NCBI GenBank assembly: GCA_027575805.1
Contig: JANBPU010000162.1
Coordinates: 1 to 36,609 of the forward strand
DNA: 36,609 bases
DNA from: Mycoemilia scoparia
Lineage: Eukaryota > Kickxellomycota > Kickxellomycetes > Kickxellales > Kickxellaceae
Direction of reading: 5' to 3'
Part shown: positions 11,106 to 20,575 of the stretch, piece after piece
Numbering within the stretch: the first letter of the stretch is position 1
How the letters are laid out: each line of letters begins with the position of its first letter
The notes under the pieces: generated by a model
What the model saw: the letters and a program-made list of their open reading frames with translations, nothing else
Told to the model about the DNA's origin: nothing
The model's database searches: none
Translations under genes and position numbers: made by a program

Positions 11106-11817
11106 CCTCAAAAACAACAACTTACTGCTACCAGTCGGAATAAAGTATAAAAACAAACAAGTTTTTTTCCAGCAAAATTCCAAAAACTTGTACTGATGGC
11201 CAACCCTACGTCATACACAAATAAATAATATTTACACTTAAAAATCTATATATAGTTAGTTTGCTGTTGTTATTGCGATAGTCTTCGGCTAGCAGATCCA
11301 CTATAAATTTACAAGGAGTCTTTGTATATATGACAACAACATCGGTAACTACTTGAGAGAAAAAAAATTGCCTAGTATCTAGAAATTATGGTACAAATTT
11401 CCTGTTTTCTCTCAGGGAAAAGGGGTATTCAGGGACTATAGACCGACTTTAATTGTTTCTTTCTTCCTTTCTGACTTACCGATACCTTTTGTTCCTGCAA
11501 AAGAAATGGCCCGTCCATGTGAGAGTTAATGGTTGTTGCTATTTTTGGGGCGACAACAAGGCAAAAAAACCATCGATCTTGCATTGCCCACCATCATCAC
11601 CATCACAGAAAGAAAGGAAGCAAAAGCATGGGAGTATCAGTCAGATTTGACCTCCTCATGTGGTTACACTGCATCCGCACAAATATAATGCCAGAGACCT
11701 TGCATAACTAGAAAAAAAGAGAACTCAGTGGGCCTCTTCTTTTGATCAGTGTCTCCTCCGCAACTATCTGGTCTCACAACGCAATAAAAACCGCAAGTAA
11801 TGGTGAAAGTATGGGAG

Positions 11818-11944
11818 GGTTCCACTAATGGCCGAATGCATGGTAGGCAGAAATGGGTTCTCAGGCTTTGGTCCAATTATGAGCCATTCCATAGACAATT
11901 CCTCAGGTCAGTTTTTGTCTAAGGCTTCTGAATCCTGACCATGG
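11818..11944 (-). repeat. Repeat B, copy 3
   Basis: B in reverse orientation: CACTAATGGCCGAATGCAT, GGTAGGCAGAAATGGG, TTTGGTCCAATTATGAGCC and the inner end CTGACCATGG. Confidence 0.7.
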
Positions 11945-12547
11945 ATATGAAGTTTCCTTAAATTTCGTTTTTAATATAAACAAGCAAATAAACATATTTT
12001 GATCACTAACAGCTGCGTGTGTATGCTCATATGGATGTAAGCACCAGAAAACTATGGGCTAAAGTCATTTGACTATACACAATACTGGCCAGAATCTATT
12101 TTTAACTTGGTCCATTATCTTGATGAGCATGCTGTTCCAACTCCCCACTTCTTTCTCTTGTTCTCTTGGCGATTATTATATCCACCAAAGAAAGGAGAGC
12201 GTTGTCATACCTTTGTGTATGTGCAAATATGCCTTGTGATGTTCCATGAACTTTTACTTGGAACTAAATACCATCTTCCCACATCATTTTTTGGGGACAA
12301 AGATTCTAAACAAAACCCATGCAGAGAGCAACAACAGGGAACATCGGATCTTTTGTTTTATATAAAAATCTTGTTTGATAGCTCTCTCGAACTCTCCCTG
12401 CATGGAGGATTCTACTTTGTATGTTTTAGCCGACGCATGGATTAAGTAGAAGGAGCAGCAAGAAAGTATAGAATTATCAGTGTCATAATAAATGATAGGA
12501 AATATTCCTTTTGGTTTAATTTGCTTTATTACTATCTTTCCAAAACA

Positions 12548-12556
12548 GTATAAATA
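12548..12556 (+). promoter_or_regulatory. TATA box of the small GPI-type protein gene
   Basis: GTATAAATATCC about 200 bp before the ATG at 12757. A pure (CT)n tract at 12611-12633 lies between them in the presumed leader. Confidence 0.5.
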
Positions 12557-12610
12557 TCCTGGTATTTCTCCTTATTCATTACAGAAAATTTAACCATTTA
12601 CAAAGTTCAT

Positions 12611-12633
12611 TTCTCTCTCTCTCTCTCTCTCTC
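12611..12633. repeat. (CT)n tract
   Basis: About eleven CT dinucleotides in the presumed 5' leader of the gene starting at 12757. Confidence 0.9.
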
Positions 12634-12756
12634 ATTCATCCTCTGGATTTGTCTCTTCTTCAATTGACTATTAATTTCTTATTTTTGTTTTCTACCAAAA
12701 CACGCACACAACTTCATCATAATTGATATTCATTACCCAACTCAACGCAAACAAAA

Positions 12757-13044
12757 ATGATCATGTCCATAAACTCTTCCTTCGTCTCAATTTACCTTTT
12801 GGCTGCCATATTCCTGGCTACAATCATCTTAACCGCCAACCCAGTCGATGCATCTCTCGATAAACGCACTCCCAAGAAAAAGTCCATCAAGAAAATCAAG
12901 GGTGGAAGTAATAAAGATGATTCTTCAAGCATCTCCTCCGCATTGTCAAGTGAATCTGGTGGTGCTGCTTCTGCATTGAGTATTCCCCAGTATCCTTTGG
13001 TATACGGAACTGTCGTTGCTATTGCTTTTTCCCAACTCTTTTAA
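12757..13044 (+). CDS. Small secreted, probably GPI-anchored protein
   Basis: 95 residues, one exon. Residues 1-33 form a long hydrophobic signal peptide ending near VDA. A Lys-Arg pair at 36-37 could be a Kex2-type site. The segment 38-55 is strongly basic (Lys-rich), and 55-75 is Ser/Ala/Gly-rich. The last ~20 residues are hydrophobic with no charged residue after them, as in a GPI-attachment signal. If anchored, only about 40 residues would remain on the surface. A second Met at residue 3 is an equally possible start. I recognise no family. The coding strand is C-rich. Confidence 0.6.
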   Translation: MIMSINSSFVSIYLLAAIFLATIILTANPVDASLDKRTPKKKSIKKIKGGSNKDDSSSISSALSSESGGAASALSIPQYPLVYGTVVAIAFSQLF

Positions 13045-13184
13045 ATTGTTTTATATACATACACACGGTTTGTTACTTTGGTATTCTTATATATTCTCTA
13101 TGCTCTGTTTAAAAAAAATAAAAAAACCTCTACATTAGAGATTTCGTTGTTTTATCATTAATAGTATGTATAGTAAATTTTATA

Positions 13185-13276
13185 GGTCGACCATTTGATA
13201 ATCAACTGCAATTGCCCCTATAATAATTAGGTCACCAAAGAGTAGTAAAACACTTCAGAAATCATGATCCATATGG
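13185..13276 (-). mobile_element. MITE-like element A, copy 5 (decayed)
   Basis: Keeps ATTGCCCCTATAATAATTAG, a TCACCAAA block, AGTAGTAAAAC and a right end CTTCAGAAATCATGATCC. The left terminal repeat is missing or eroded. A B repeat follows directly. Confidence 0.6.
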
Positions 13277-13420
13277 TTAAAGTTCACAAGGCTTTGGGCA
13301 GAGTGGGTTCCCAGGAGTAATTGGCTGCATATGAAATGGCTCATGGTTGGGCCGAAATCTGATGATGAGGACCTGCTATTTCTGTCTATCATAAATAGAT
13401 TAGATCATGAGCGAAATCTT
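13277..13420 (+). repeat. Repeat B, copy 4
   Basis: AAGTTCACAAGGCTTTGGGC, GTGGGTTCCCAGGAG, CATGGTTGGGCCGAAATC and the outer end GCGAAATCTT. It lies between two convergent small secreted-protein genes. Confidence 0.75.
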
Positions 13421-13525
13421 TTCCCATGTACATACATACATGCATACATAAATAGATTAGTTTATTTTAGATGAAGCCAAAACAAGGATATTGTTATCCC
13501 AATATCAAAAACGATATTTTTGGAA

Positions 13526-13861
13526 TTATTTGTCACTCAGGTTAATGTTGTAGAAATCGGCATCCAAGTTAAAATGGTCTTTACAGCAGCTATTGAATGT
13601 CTCATGGTGACTATAGTATGAAATACATCTTCCATCATTCTCATTAAGCTTGAATGAGACGCTATCTTGCTGTTTTAATAGACTGCAGCAGTATGCGGTT
13701 TCTCGAACATATTCGGCACCTCCTTGAGCTTTAACACAAGCACCTGAAGCTGTGCGAGCAGATACTTCTTCTTCGGGAACTGCGAGTACAGCGGGAAGGA
13801 GGAGGACAGCAGTGGCAGCGGCAAGAGCTGAAGAAGTGGCGAGAGCGCTAATGAATTTCAT
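13526..13861 (-). CDS. Small secreted cysteine-rich protein, C-CC-C-CC family member 1
   Basis: 111 residues. Residues 1-27 form an Ala/Leu-rich signal peptide. The mature part has six cysteines spaced C-x15-CC-x19-C-x12-CC. Around them are ETAYCC, a LL-x-Q-x-D segment, SFK, RCI, a Tyr/His-rich stretch and TF-x2-CC, all shared with the protein at 23705-24016 and more loosely with the one at 21936-22232. The paired cysteines recall hydrophobins, but two of the eight hydrophobin cysteines and the spacing are missing, so it is not a standard hydrophobin. Predicted to be a disulphide-stabilised extracellular protein; its role is unknown. A TATA box lies at 13995-14002 (minus strand), 134 bp upstream. 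Confidence 0.7.
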   Translation of the reverse strand: MKFISALATSSALAAATAVLLLPAVLAVPEEEVSARTASGACVKAQGGAEYVRETAYCCSLLKQQDSVSFKLNENDGRCISYYSHHETFNSCCKDHFNLDADFYNINLSDK

Positions 13862-13994
13862 TGTGGTTATTATGGTGTGGGGTTAGGGGTGGGTATGGTT
13901 TGGTATGGTTGAGTGGAGAGTTTGAAACTGTAGTCTATGCGAATGTATAGCTGAGAAGATAATTTTAGAATTAAAGCTTGAGGAAATTGTCAAA

Positions 13995-14002
13995 TATTTA
14001 TA
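13995..14002 (-). promoter_or_regulatory. TATA box of cysteine-rich member 1
   Basis: TATAAATA on the minus strand, 134 bp before the ATG at 13861. The rest of 13862-15170 holds only element A copy 6. Confidence 0.5.
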
Positions 14003-14685
14003 CGTTTAAGACAATGCTCTTCAGATATCCTTCATATCTATACATATATACATACATACAGACTTTATGGAAGTTGCTTATCATGTTCGACTTGTCAAAT
14101 GTCTTTTTACTCGCCATTTTTCCAGACCAACTTCCATAAAAAGGTTGTGTAATAATAGATTTACACATAAAGAAAGTCATCAAGCTTATCCAAAAACATT
14201 AACAAAGATGCAGTACTACTGAAGTCTCATGCTTCCATGTAACAGCAAGGACAAAAGCAAATCTCTCTTCATTTGTTACCGCAGAAATCCTTTTGGATAA
14301 TTTCCATTGGATTAGCCACAAACCCACATATCGATCAGAAAGGGTTTTGGGCTTGGCGTAGAGCTAAAATGGACTTTGATTTCCAAATTGTTTTTTTGTG
14401 CCACGCTTGCTTGTTTCTGATGCCACTTTTCGTGCAACAAACTCAACAGAGAAATGTTTCACATAGTCTTTGGTTAGTCAATCTGTTTCTCTATTAGCAT
14501 GCATTTACCCTTACAGGCATGTAAATCAGCTCATATATGTGTTTTCATTCGAATAGTCATTATTGGCTGGCTTTAACTTTAGAGAATGTAAATGGAGGGT
14601 CATTTGGCAGAATAGGCAACACAAAGCGGATAAACCTCTGTTGTTCTATAATTAGCAAAAAGGACATCAAAGCTAAGAATCCATA

Positions 14686-14807
14686 CAGATCGTTATTTTT
14701 GAAGAGCCAAGTTATACTAGTAGGCCAGTTTCAACCTACATACTAGTTGCCATATATTTTCATCGATAGTATCAATTCAGCCCTTCAAAAATAACTACCC
14801 ACATATG
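14686..14807 (+). mobile_element. MITE-like element A, copy 6 (decayed)
   Basis: The right end CCCTTCAAAAATAACTACCC is perfect. The left end is eroded (CGTTATTTTTGAAGAGCC). The centre keeps TACTAGTAGG but is otherwise diverged. Confidence 0.6.
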
Positions 14808-15177
14808 GCGCTTGATTTTGTTAGCAATTATTTAGAGGACCACTATTTCAAACTGATTTTGGCTTGAGATAGAACGAAAGCAAATATGCTTGTATCCTAA
14901 ATTGCATGAAAGTTTAAGCCATCATAAACATAAGCAAATTTGTGCATTAATGTTAACTGGCTTGTTTGACCCTTAATCATCCCCTTTAGAACAGCATCAT
15001 TGATAGCTATGCAAGAACTTTAAAAAGAAATAGAATACCAGAATTTATCATGCATTGCTCATTTTGCTTTATGGATAATGGCCATTTAATGTTTTCATCT
15101 CAGTCTAAATAACACAATGTTTAAACCTTAAATACATATGTACACTCCATGACTAAATTCTCGTGAGTAAAACACAA

Positions 15178-15187
15178 GTATAAATAA
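15178..15187 (+). promoter_or_regulatory. TATA box of the 15334-16071 gene
   Basis: GTATAAATAAG about 155 bp before the ATG. Confidence 0.5.
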
Positions 15188-15333
15188 GCAGTCCAATTCC
15201 ACCAATTTAGTCAACTCCTCATCACATTTCTTTATCTCAAATATTATCAAAATATCGAAAGACTTGATTCCGATTTACTATTGACTATAAATAAATGCAA
15301 CACCATTTTGTGGTATTTCCAAGTCAATAAACA

Positions 15334-16071
15334 ATGTCGGCACAAGCAAATACAACAACCACGCCACCATCTTCAGAGACACTCCAAGATATGGTCAAAA
15401 GGATTCTTCATCAAAACAGCGAAACAATATCCAAACTAGACATCAGTAGACCAACAACAGTCGCAACTACCGACCAAGCAATTCAAATCTCCAAATGCAA
15501 CGGAATAACAGCCGTCGGCCGAGACCTCATCACCAAATTCAACCAAACCACTCCATCATTTACCGAAGACCAAAAAGAAACATTTTTTTTCAACATCTTT
15601 GATGAAACCCGCCACTACCTAACCAACTTCAAAGAAATCATCAAAAAGGTCGCCCTCATCCACAAAACGCGCTACAACAGCTATGGCCGCCAACTTGGCA
15701 ACAGAAGTCAGGAATTTGACCTCCTATTACCCAGTGACCCGCTTTTTGTTCTTGACAATTTCGTCCAATATTTTAGGTACACCGATTTGTTGGTCAAGGA
15801 ATATTCAGATGGCAGAGACGTAATCACAAATGCCACAGAGTTTTCAAAATTTGTTTGCGGTGTTGTGGTCAAGACTAGACTTTATGCTTCAATTTTGTTT
15901 ATTCATGATGCAGCACTGGCCAAGTTTGTTGGTGGTGGGGTTGAAACTGCAAAGGAATTGTTGGATGGGGTGTATACTGGTAATCCGCTGATTAGGGTGT
16001 CAAATGAAGCTGCTCATGAGTTTCTTCAAAGACACGGAATTTCGGCTTCTTCTAACTCTGGTTCTTCTTGA
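15334..16071 (+). CDS. Unknown helical cytosolic protein
   Basis: 245 residues, one exon, with no signal peptide or membrane helix. The first ~15 residues and last ~8 are Thr- or Ser-rich and disordered; the rest is predicted mostly helical with scattered aromatic residues. I recognise no domain or catalytic motif. Cysteines are few, so it is unlikely to be secreted. The start is supported by a TATA box about 155 bp upstream. The coding strand switches composition strongly: hand count of 15361-15660 gives about 90 C and 36 G, and 15781-16020 about 34 C and 68 G. The switch looks like a local skew feature rather than a join of two genes, since the reading frame is continuous. Confidence 0.6.
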   Translation: MSAQANTTTTPPSSETLQDMVKRILHQNSETISKLDISRPTTVATTDQAIQISKCNGITAVGRDLITKFNQTTPSFTEDQKETFFFNIFDETRHYLTNFKEIIKKVALIHKTRYNSYGRQLGNRSQEFDLLLPSDPLFVLDNFVQYFRYTDLLVKEYSDGRDVITNATEFSKFVCGVVVKTRLYASILFIHDAALAKFVGGGVETAKELLDGVYTGNPLIRVSNEAAHEFLQRHGISASSNSGSS

Positions 16072-16613
16072 TCTTCGAGACAGATGGATGGTAGGAAATT
16101 TGTGGCAGTAATGTTTGTGTATTTCCTAATGAGAAATATTTCTGTAATGTCTGTTTTTGTTTTGTCTTTTCGTTTTGGTAATGCTATTCTAGCTTTTAGT
16201 GTTTGATACTTAATATATTTGAGATGATATTGTGAATCTATATTTTTTACAATTATCACAGTTATTAATTGGCTAAACATACTTCATTTCTAAAACATAG
16301 TAGAATGTGGAATCTTCAGAAATATAACTCCTAAAATCTATAACTAACCAACTCCATTACTTGATTGATTAACAATTTTAATGTAAATTATATAGTTTGG
16401 TGGTAAAAATAACCCAAATATATTAGCAATCTCTAAAAACCAATTCTGCAACAACAAAGTTAAATTCCCTAAGAATGTATTTCTATATATAATAATCTGC
16501 TATACTTGATTGAATTTTGTATCTCTCAAAGCAATTTATTGTGATGGCTGCTAGTCAAGAACTTTGCTACTGAATATAATTCTTGTATTTTGTCTTATGC
16601 TTTATCAAATGGT

Positions 16614-16740
16614 GGAATTTTACTAAGGATCAAATGTGAAATAAACAGAAATGGGTTCCAAAGTTTTGGCCCAATCACCAGCCAAATCATACAGGCTATT
16701 TGTGTGCTTATTTTTGTCTAAACCTTATCAACTCAGACAG
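16614..16740 (-). repeat. Repeat B, copy 5, right edge of GPI-family unit 1
   Basis: GGATCAAATGTG, ACAGAAATGGGTTCC, GTTTTGGCCCAATCACCAGCC and TTTTTGTCTAAACCTTATCA. It lies downstream of the 3' end of the gene at 17009-17851, the same position that copies 6 and 13 hold relative to the other two family members. The remainder of 16072-17008 is AT-rich and shows no gene. Confidence 0.7.
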
Positions 16741-17008
16741 TTTATATTCTAGATATTATATATGAATTTATCAAGGGTCTCTTATAAAAACATAATGTAA
16801 TTTTATTTATATATAATGGTATAAAGTGGCAGTTGAAATTATATTTATATAATGTGATCTTGGTTTTCCTAATATAAAATGAGGATTTTATATTACGACA
16901 TGCTGACATTATTAGTTACTCTTGTATACGCCAAAGAATATTTGTTTATAAGCTATTTATTAATTGAGTTTTTAATGAATACACATTAAAAGCAAAAAAA
17001 ATAGCAGC

Positions 17009-17851
17009 TTAAAAGCCAAAAAGATATGACGCAGAAAGTGTAATAAAGAAATACACAATCTGTCCCTTAGTCGAACTAGTGAGCAACGACAGTGGTGCTG
17101 CCATTAATCCCTTACCACCTGCCGAGTTTTCAACAAATGTTCTGTTTGGAAAACGTTCAGGAACATACCTCACAATCTGGTATGTCACATTTCCAAACAT
17201 GATCCGAGCAGGGTCATTTGCATCCCGAATAAGCGCCAAATGCTGTGGAGTACAGTAAATGTCCTCATCTTTATATGTGCTACGAGTATATATAGAAGTT
17301 CCCCACTCAAGGTCAAAATATTCATGGTACCTGTAGATCCAAAGGTAATCGTTATTTGGCAACACAATCAAGTCTTCATGGGCTGTTTTGTTTCTTATGT
17401 CATATAAAAATATCCTTTCATAATATATAGCAGGCATATTAATAGGAAGTGCACTGGTCACAGGAATATGAGTTAGATTTCCACCAAAAGTAGAATACAT
17501 ATATAACACAGAGGAGTTGGAACAGCCTAATCCCAAGCCAGTTGGAGGACGAGGAACAAATGTTGGTTCTGCTGTTGGTGAAACAGTTGTGGTTACATTT
17601 GCAGTTCTTGTTGGTGCTACTCCTAATGGTGATGTTTTTGTTGGTTTTCTTGACTTTGACTTTGATGTTGATTTTGTTGGTACTGCCGCTAATGAATAAG
17701 GCTTATCCCGCGTACTGAGCCAATAGTTCTCCATCTCCTTTGCACTGCTTGTTGGCATACTTGTTGGAAGTGTTGGGTTTCCTAAAGCATGCTCAGCAGA
17801 TAAAAGAAGCTGCAGGAGAAAAAGAAACAAAAGAAGCTGGAAAGCATTCAT
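17009..17851 (-). CDS. GPI-anchored secreted protein with divergent core, family member 1
   Basis: 280 residues from the ATG at 17851, chosen because the identical MNAFQ start is shared with member 2; the frame is open four codons further. Residues 1-24 form a signal peptide. Residues 25-100 are a Ser/Thr/Pro stalk with a Lys/Arg-rich insert. A globular part of about 100 residues is flanked by Cys110 (GLGLGC) and Cys200 (DIYC). A conserved block follows (LALIRDANDPARIMFG, then YQIVRYVPERFPNRTF), then a Gly/Ser-rich GPI-site region and a hydrophobic tail. There are several N-glycosylation sites. The first ~46 residues and last ~75 are almost identical in all three members, while the core differs at most positions. 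Family unknown; cell-surface location inferred. Confidence 0.75.
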   Translation of the reverse strand: MNAFQLLLFLFLLQLLLSAEHALGNPTLPTSMPTSSAKEMENYWLSTRDKPYSLAAVPTKSTSKSKSRKPTKTSPLGVAPTRTANVTTTVSPTAEPTFVPRPPTGLGLGCSNSSVLYMYSTFGGNLTHIPVTSALPINMPAIYYERIFLYDIRNKTAHEDLIVLPNNDYLWIYRYHEYFDLEWGTSIYTRSTYKDEDIYCTPQHLALIRDANDPARIMFGNVTYQIVRYVPERFPNRTFVENSAGGKGLMAAPLSLLTSSTKGQIVYFFITLSASYLFGF

Positions 17852-17928
17852 TTTTGTGTGCAAGAGGATGAGTAGGCGAATGGGTAAGGGATGGTGAAAA
17901 TCAATTCCAACATGCCCTGGAGGCTCCC

Positions 17929-17936
17929 TATTTATA
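17929..17936 (-). promoter_or_regulatory. TATA box of GPI-family member 1
   Basis: TATAAATA on the minus strand about 80 bp before the ATG. The matching site before member 2 is at 19843-19850 (CATAAATA). Confidence 0.55.
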
Positions 17937-18054
17937 CCAAATTGGTGCTATTATGTGTTGGTAAAAAACTCAAAAAAAACTAGGGATTGTCTTACAAAAA
18001 TAACAAATTGTAAACTAAAAACACAATTTTTACTTTGGTCATGTTCTTTGATAT

Positions 18055-18381
18055 TGTTGTGATAACAATTCCAACGCCTCACAATACACCATACAGCGGT
18101 TATTTAGGTCTTCCTTAAGAAGATCAGCCCCGAAGCCACTAAACAGGTATTTTGGCCTTCTCCTGTGTATACATGCCAAGCATGGGATAAGGAATATCAC
18201 AGCGATATATGCCCATAGGCTAATATCTAAGTATTGGGATCATCTATAAAAAGGTGGTTACAGCAACATAAAGAATAGCTCTTTAGTAGTCTTATTACAT
18301 ACATTTATCTTATATATACAGTCGGAATAAATACTTACTTCAGATCTCCTGCATATCGTTATACGGAGCAACGTATAAACA
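18055..18381 (+). mobile_element. Solo LTR of a retrotransposon (327 bp)
   Basis: It begins TGTTGTGATAAC and ends CGTATAAACA, the TG...CA form of LTRs, and is flanked by the 4-bp duplication ATAT (18051-18054 and 18382-18385). Inside are a TATA-like CTATAAAAAGG near 18244 and an AATAAA near 18330. The tandem unit 2 provides an empty site: CTTTG, four bases, then ATACAAA at about 19961-19976 aligns without a gap to the sequence left when the insert and one ATAT are removed. No internal retrotransposon sequence is present. Confidence 0.65.
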
Positions 18382-18721
18382 ATATATACAAATATTATAA
18401 ATATTATAAACCATTTTTCATTGTGATAACATTTTTTGTTAAAATTGTAGGTACACTACACAGAGCTGTGGTAGCCACTATTTGAAAATTATCAATAAAA
18501 TTTCTCTTTAGTTCATTAACATAGCTAGACAAGCCCTTCCCTACATATTGGAAGAATTTTCTTTACATGCATTATTGGTTGTATGTCTAGGGAAAGATGC
18601 ACAATTTTATTTTCAGAGGAAAAATAAAGCTATTAATTTAAGGATCTCCTCAAGTTTTAGGAATTACGATCCTACATTAGAAATAGAGATTTAGAATTAG
18701 TTGATATCTGATCATTATTAT

Positions 18722-18853
18722 TGGTGCAACTTAACAGGAAATCAAATATATAACACACAGAATTAATCCTTCATACTTGGGCCCAATCCAAAGCAGTTTG
18801 ATATACAATTCCTTGGATTCCATTTTTATCTAATGGCTAGTAAAATATGACCA
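18722..18853 (-). repeat. Repeat B, copy 6, boundary between GPI-family units 1 and 2
   Basis: GGAAATCAAATATATAAC, ACTTGGGCCCAATCC, GTTTGATATACAATTCC and the inner end ATATGACCA. It is both upstream of unit 1 and at the 3' side of unit 2. Confidence 0.65.
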
Positions 18854-18947
18854 GTTACTCATGTATACTCAAAAGCATATCAGTTTATAAGCTATTTATT
18901 AATTGAGTTTTTAATGAATACACATTAAAAGCAAAAAAAATAGCAGC

Positions 18948-19763
18948 TTAAAAGCCAAAAAGATATGACGCAGAAAGTGTAATAAAGAAATACACAATCT
19001 GTCCCTTAGTCGAACTAGTGAGCAACGACAGTGGTGCTGCCATTAATCCCTTACCACCTGCCGAGTTATCAACAAATGTTCTGTTTGGAAAACGTTCAGG
19101 AACATACCTCACAATCTGGTAAGTGTGATTTCCAAACATAAACCTAGAAGGGTCATTTGCATCTCGAATAAAGGCCAAATGATTTGGCACACATTTAATG
19201 GAGTTGAACTTATATACGTGTTTAGTAAATGAGGCGGTATCCCATCCAAATTGAAAAGATTCACCATACCTATAGACGTAAAGGTAACTTTCATCTGATA
19301 ATGAAATGAAGCTTCCAGGGGATGTTTTGTTTTCAAAATCAACTAAAAATGTCCTTCCCTCTTTTTGATCAGGCAGATCAATAGGAAGCGCATGGGTCAC
19401 AGGAAGCTGACTTAGGTAGCCACCAAAAGTACAAAATCTATAATATACAGAAGAATTGGGACAACCTAATCCCAAGCCAGTTGGAGGACGAGGAACAAAT
19501 GTTGGTTCTACTGTTGGTGAAACAGTTGTGGTTACATTTGCAGTTCTTGTTGGCGCTATTCCTGCAGACAATGAAGATGTTGTTGCTGTTGGTACTGCTT
19601 CTAATGAATAAGTTTCATTCTGCACACTGAGCCAATAGTTCTCCATTTCCTTTGCACTGCTTGTTGGCATACTTGTTGGAAGTGTTGGGTTTCCTAAAGC
19701 ATGCTCAGCAGATAAAAGAAGCTGCAGGAGAAAAAGAAACAAAAGAAGCTGGAAAGCATTCAT
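18948..19763 (-). CDS. GPI-anchored secreted protein with divergent core, family member 2
   Basis: 271 residues from the ATG at 19763. The frame opens 20 codons upstream, but that part overlaps the aligned leader of member 1 and is not shared. The architecture is as in member 1: signal peptide 1-24, Ser/Thr/Pro stalk (shorter, without the Lys/Arg insert), TFVPRPPTGLGLGC, a divergent core, the RDANDPSRFMFG block, and the GPI tail. The core keeps a YRYGESF segment where member 1 has YRYHEYF, so the fold is probably kept while most side chains differ. It has one extra cysteine in the core. The last ~170 coding and flanking bases are nearly identical to member 1, with one difference that I found before the core begins. 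Confidence 0.75.
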   Translation of the reverse strand: MNAFQLLLFLFLLQLLLSAEHALGNPTLPTSMPTSSAKEMENYWLSVQNETYSLEAVPTATTSSLSAGIAPTRTANVTTTVSPTVEPTFVPRPPTGLGLGCPNSSVYYRFCTFGGYLSQLPVTHALPIDLPDQKEGRTFLVDFENKTSPGSFISLSDESYLYVYRYGESFQFGWDTASFTKHVYKFNSIKCVPNHLAFIRDANDPSRFMFGNHTYQIVRYVPERFPNRTFVDNSAGGKGLMAAPLSLLTSSTKGQIVYFFITLSASYLFGF

Positions 19764-20433
19764 TTTTGTGCGCAAGAGGATGAGTAGGTGAATGGGTAAG
19801 GGATGGTAGATAATCTGTCCCAAAATGTGCTAAGGGCCTCCCTATTTATGCAAAATTGGTGATGTTCTGTATTGGTTGAAAAATCTAAAGAAACTAGGGA
19901 TTGTCTTACAAAAATAACAAATTGTAAACTAAAAACACAATTTTTATTTTGGTCATGTTCTTTGTTGTATACAAAAATCATAAATATCGTAAAAATTCCG
20001 ATTTTTTTCTGTGGCATTTTTAGCAAAATGATTTGTAGAAATATGAATATGTCAAATAGTAAGCCAAAATTTTAAACATTTTTGACCTTGAGCAATTTGA
20101 TTTACAAATATTGCAAAAACAATTTATCATTGTGATAACACTTTTTTGTAAAAATTGTAGGTATGCCACACAGAGCTGTAGTAGTCACTATTTGAAAACT
20201 ATCATATACAATTTTTCTTTAGTTTTTTTAACCAAACTAGGCAAGCCCTTTCCTACATATTGGAAAAATTATCTTTACATACATTATTGGTTGTAATACT
20301 AAGGGAAGATGCACAATTTTATTTTTGGAGGAAAAATAAAACTATTGCTTCAAGAAGCTCCTCAAGTTTTAGGAATTACGATCCTACATTAGGAATGATA
20401 ATTCAGAATTAGTTGACATCTGATCATTATTAT

Positions 20434-20573
20434 TGGTGAAATTTCACTGATAACCAATTATGGATTTAACAATAGTTGACCCTCAGACTTTGGGTTAAAC
20501 GCAAGGCATTTGATATATAATTTTTTGGGGTCCCATTCTTGTCTAAAGCCTTGAGAGTTCTGACCATATAGGA
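20434..20573 (-). repeat. Repeat B, copy 7, left edge of the tandem duplication
   Basis: GGTGAAATTTCACTGATAACC, GACCCTCAGACTTTGGG, TTTGATATATAATT, GGGGTCCCATTCTTGTCTAA and the inner end TCTGACCATA. It sits in the same place upstream of member 2 as copy 6 does for member 1. A second B copy follows at once in the same orientation. Confidence 0.7.
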
Positions 20574-20575
20574 AG

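Larger units (their letters stand above)
9878..12540. other. Repeat-bearing intergenic region without a supported gene
   Basis: About 2.7 kb. It holds element A copies at 10491-10600 and 11017-11105 and a B repeat at 11818-11944. Several ORFs of 60-112 codons exist (the longest at 12107-12445), but none has a recognisable domain, signal peptide or splice partner. A strong TATA-like string at about 12357-12367 has no matching gene downstream of it within the usual distance. Confidence 0.5.
16614..20573 (-). repeat. Tandem duplication of about 2 kb carrying two GPI-family genes, punctuated by B repeats
   Basis: Unit 1 runs from B copy 5 (16614) to B copy 6 (18722), and unit 2 from B copy 6 to B copy 7 (ends 20573). 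Matching parts include the 3' flank (from about 16905 and 18855), the gene, the TATA region, and upstream sequence. For example GGGATTGTCTTACAAAAAT occurs at about 17982 and 19899, and GGAATTACGATCCTACATTA at about 18660 and 20371. All three B copies have the same orientation. Unit 1 is about 400 bp longer, mostly because of a solo LTR at 18055-18381 and an AT-rich stretch after B copy 5. Confidence 0.8.

Noticed and set aside
12107..12445. 112-codon ORF on the plus strand
   Set aside because: Irregular mix of aromatic and charged residues without domain or signal peptide. A TATA-like string lies inside it rather than before it.
19764..19823. Twenty extra N-terminal codons on GPI-family member 2
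   Set aside because: The paralogue at 17851 has no such extension, and the shared MNAFQ start gives a clean signal peptide.
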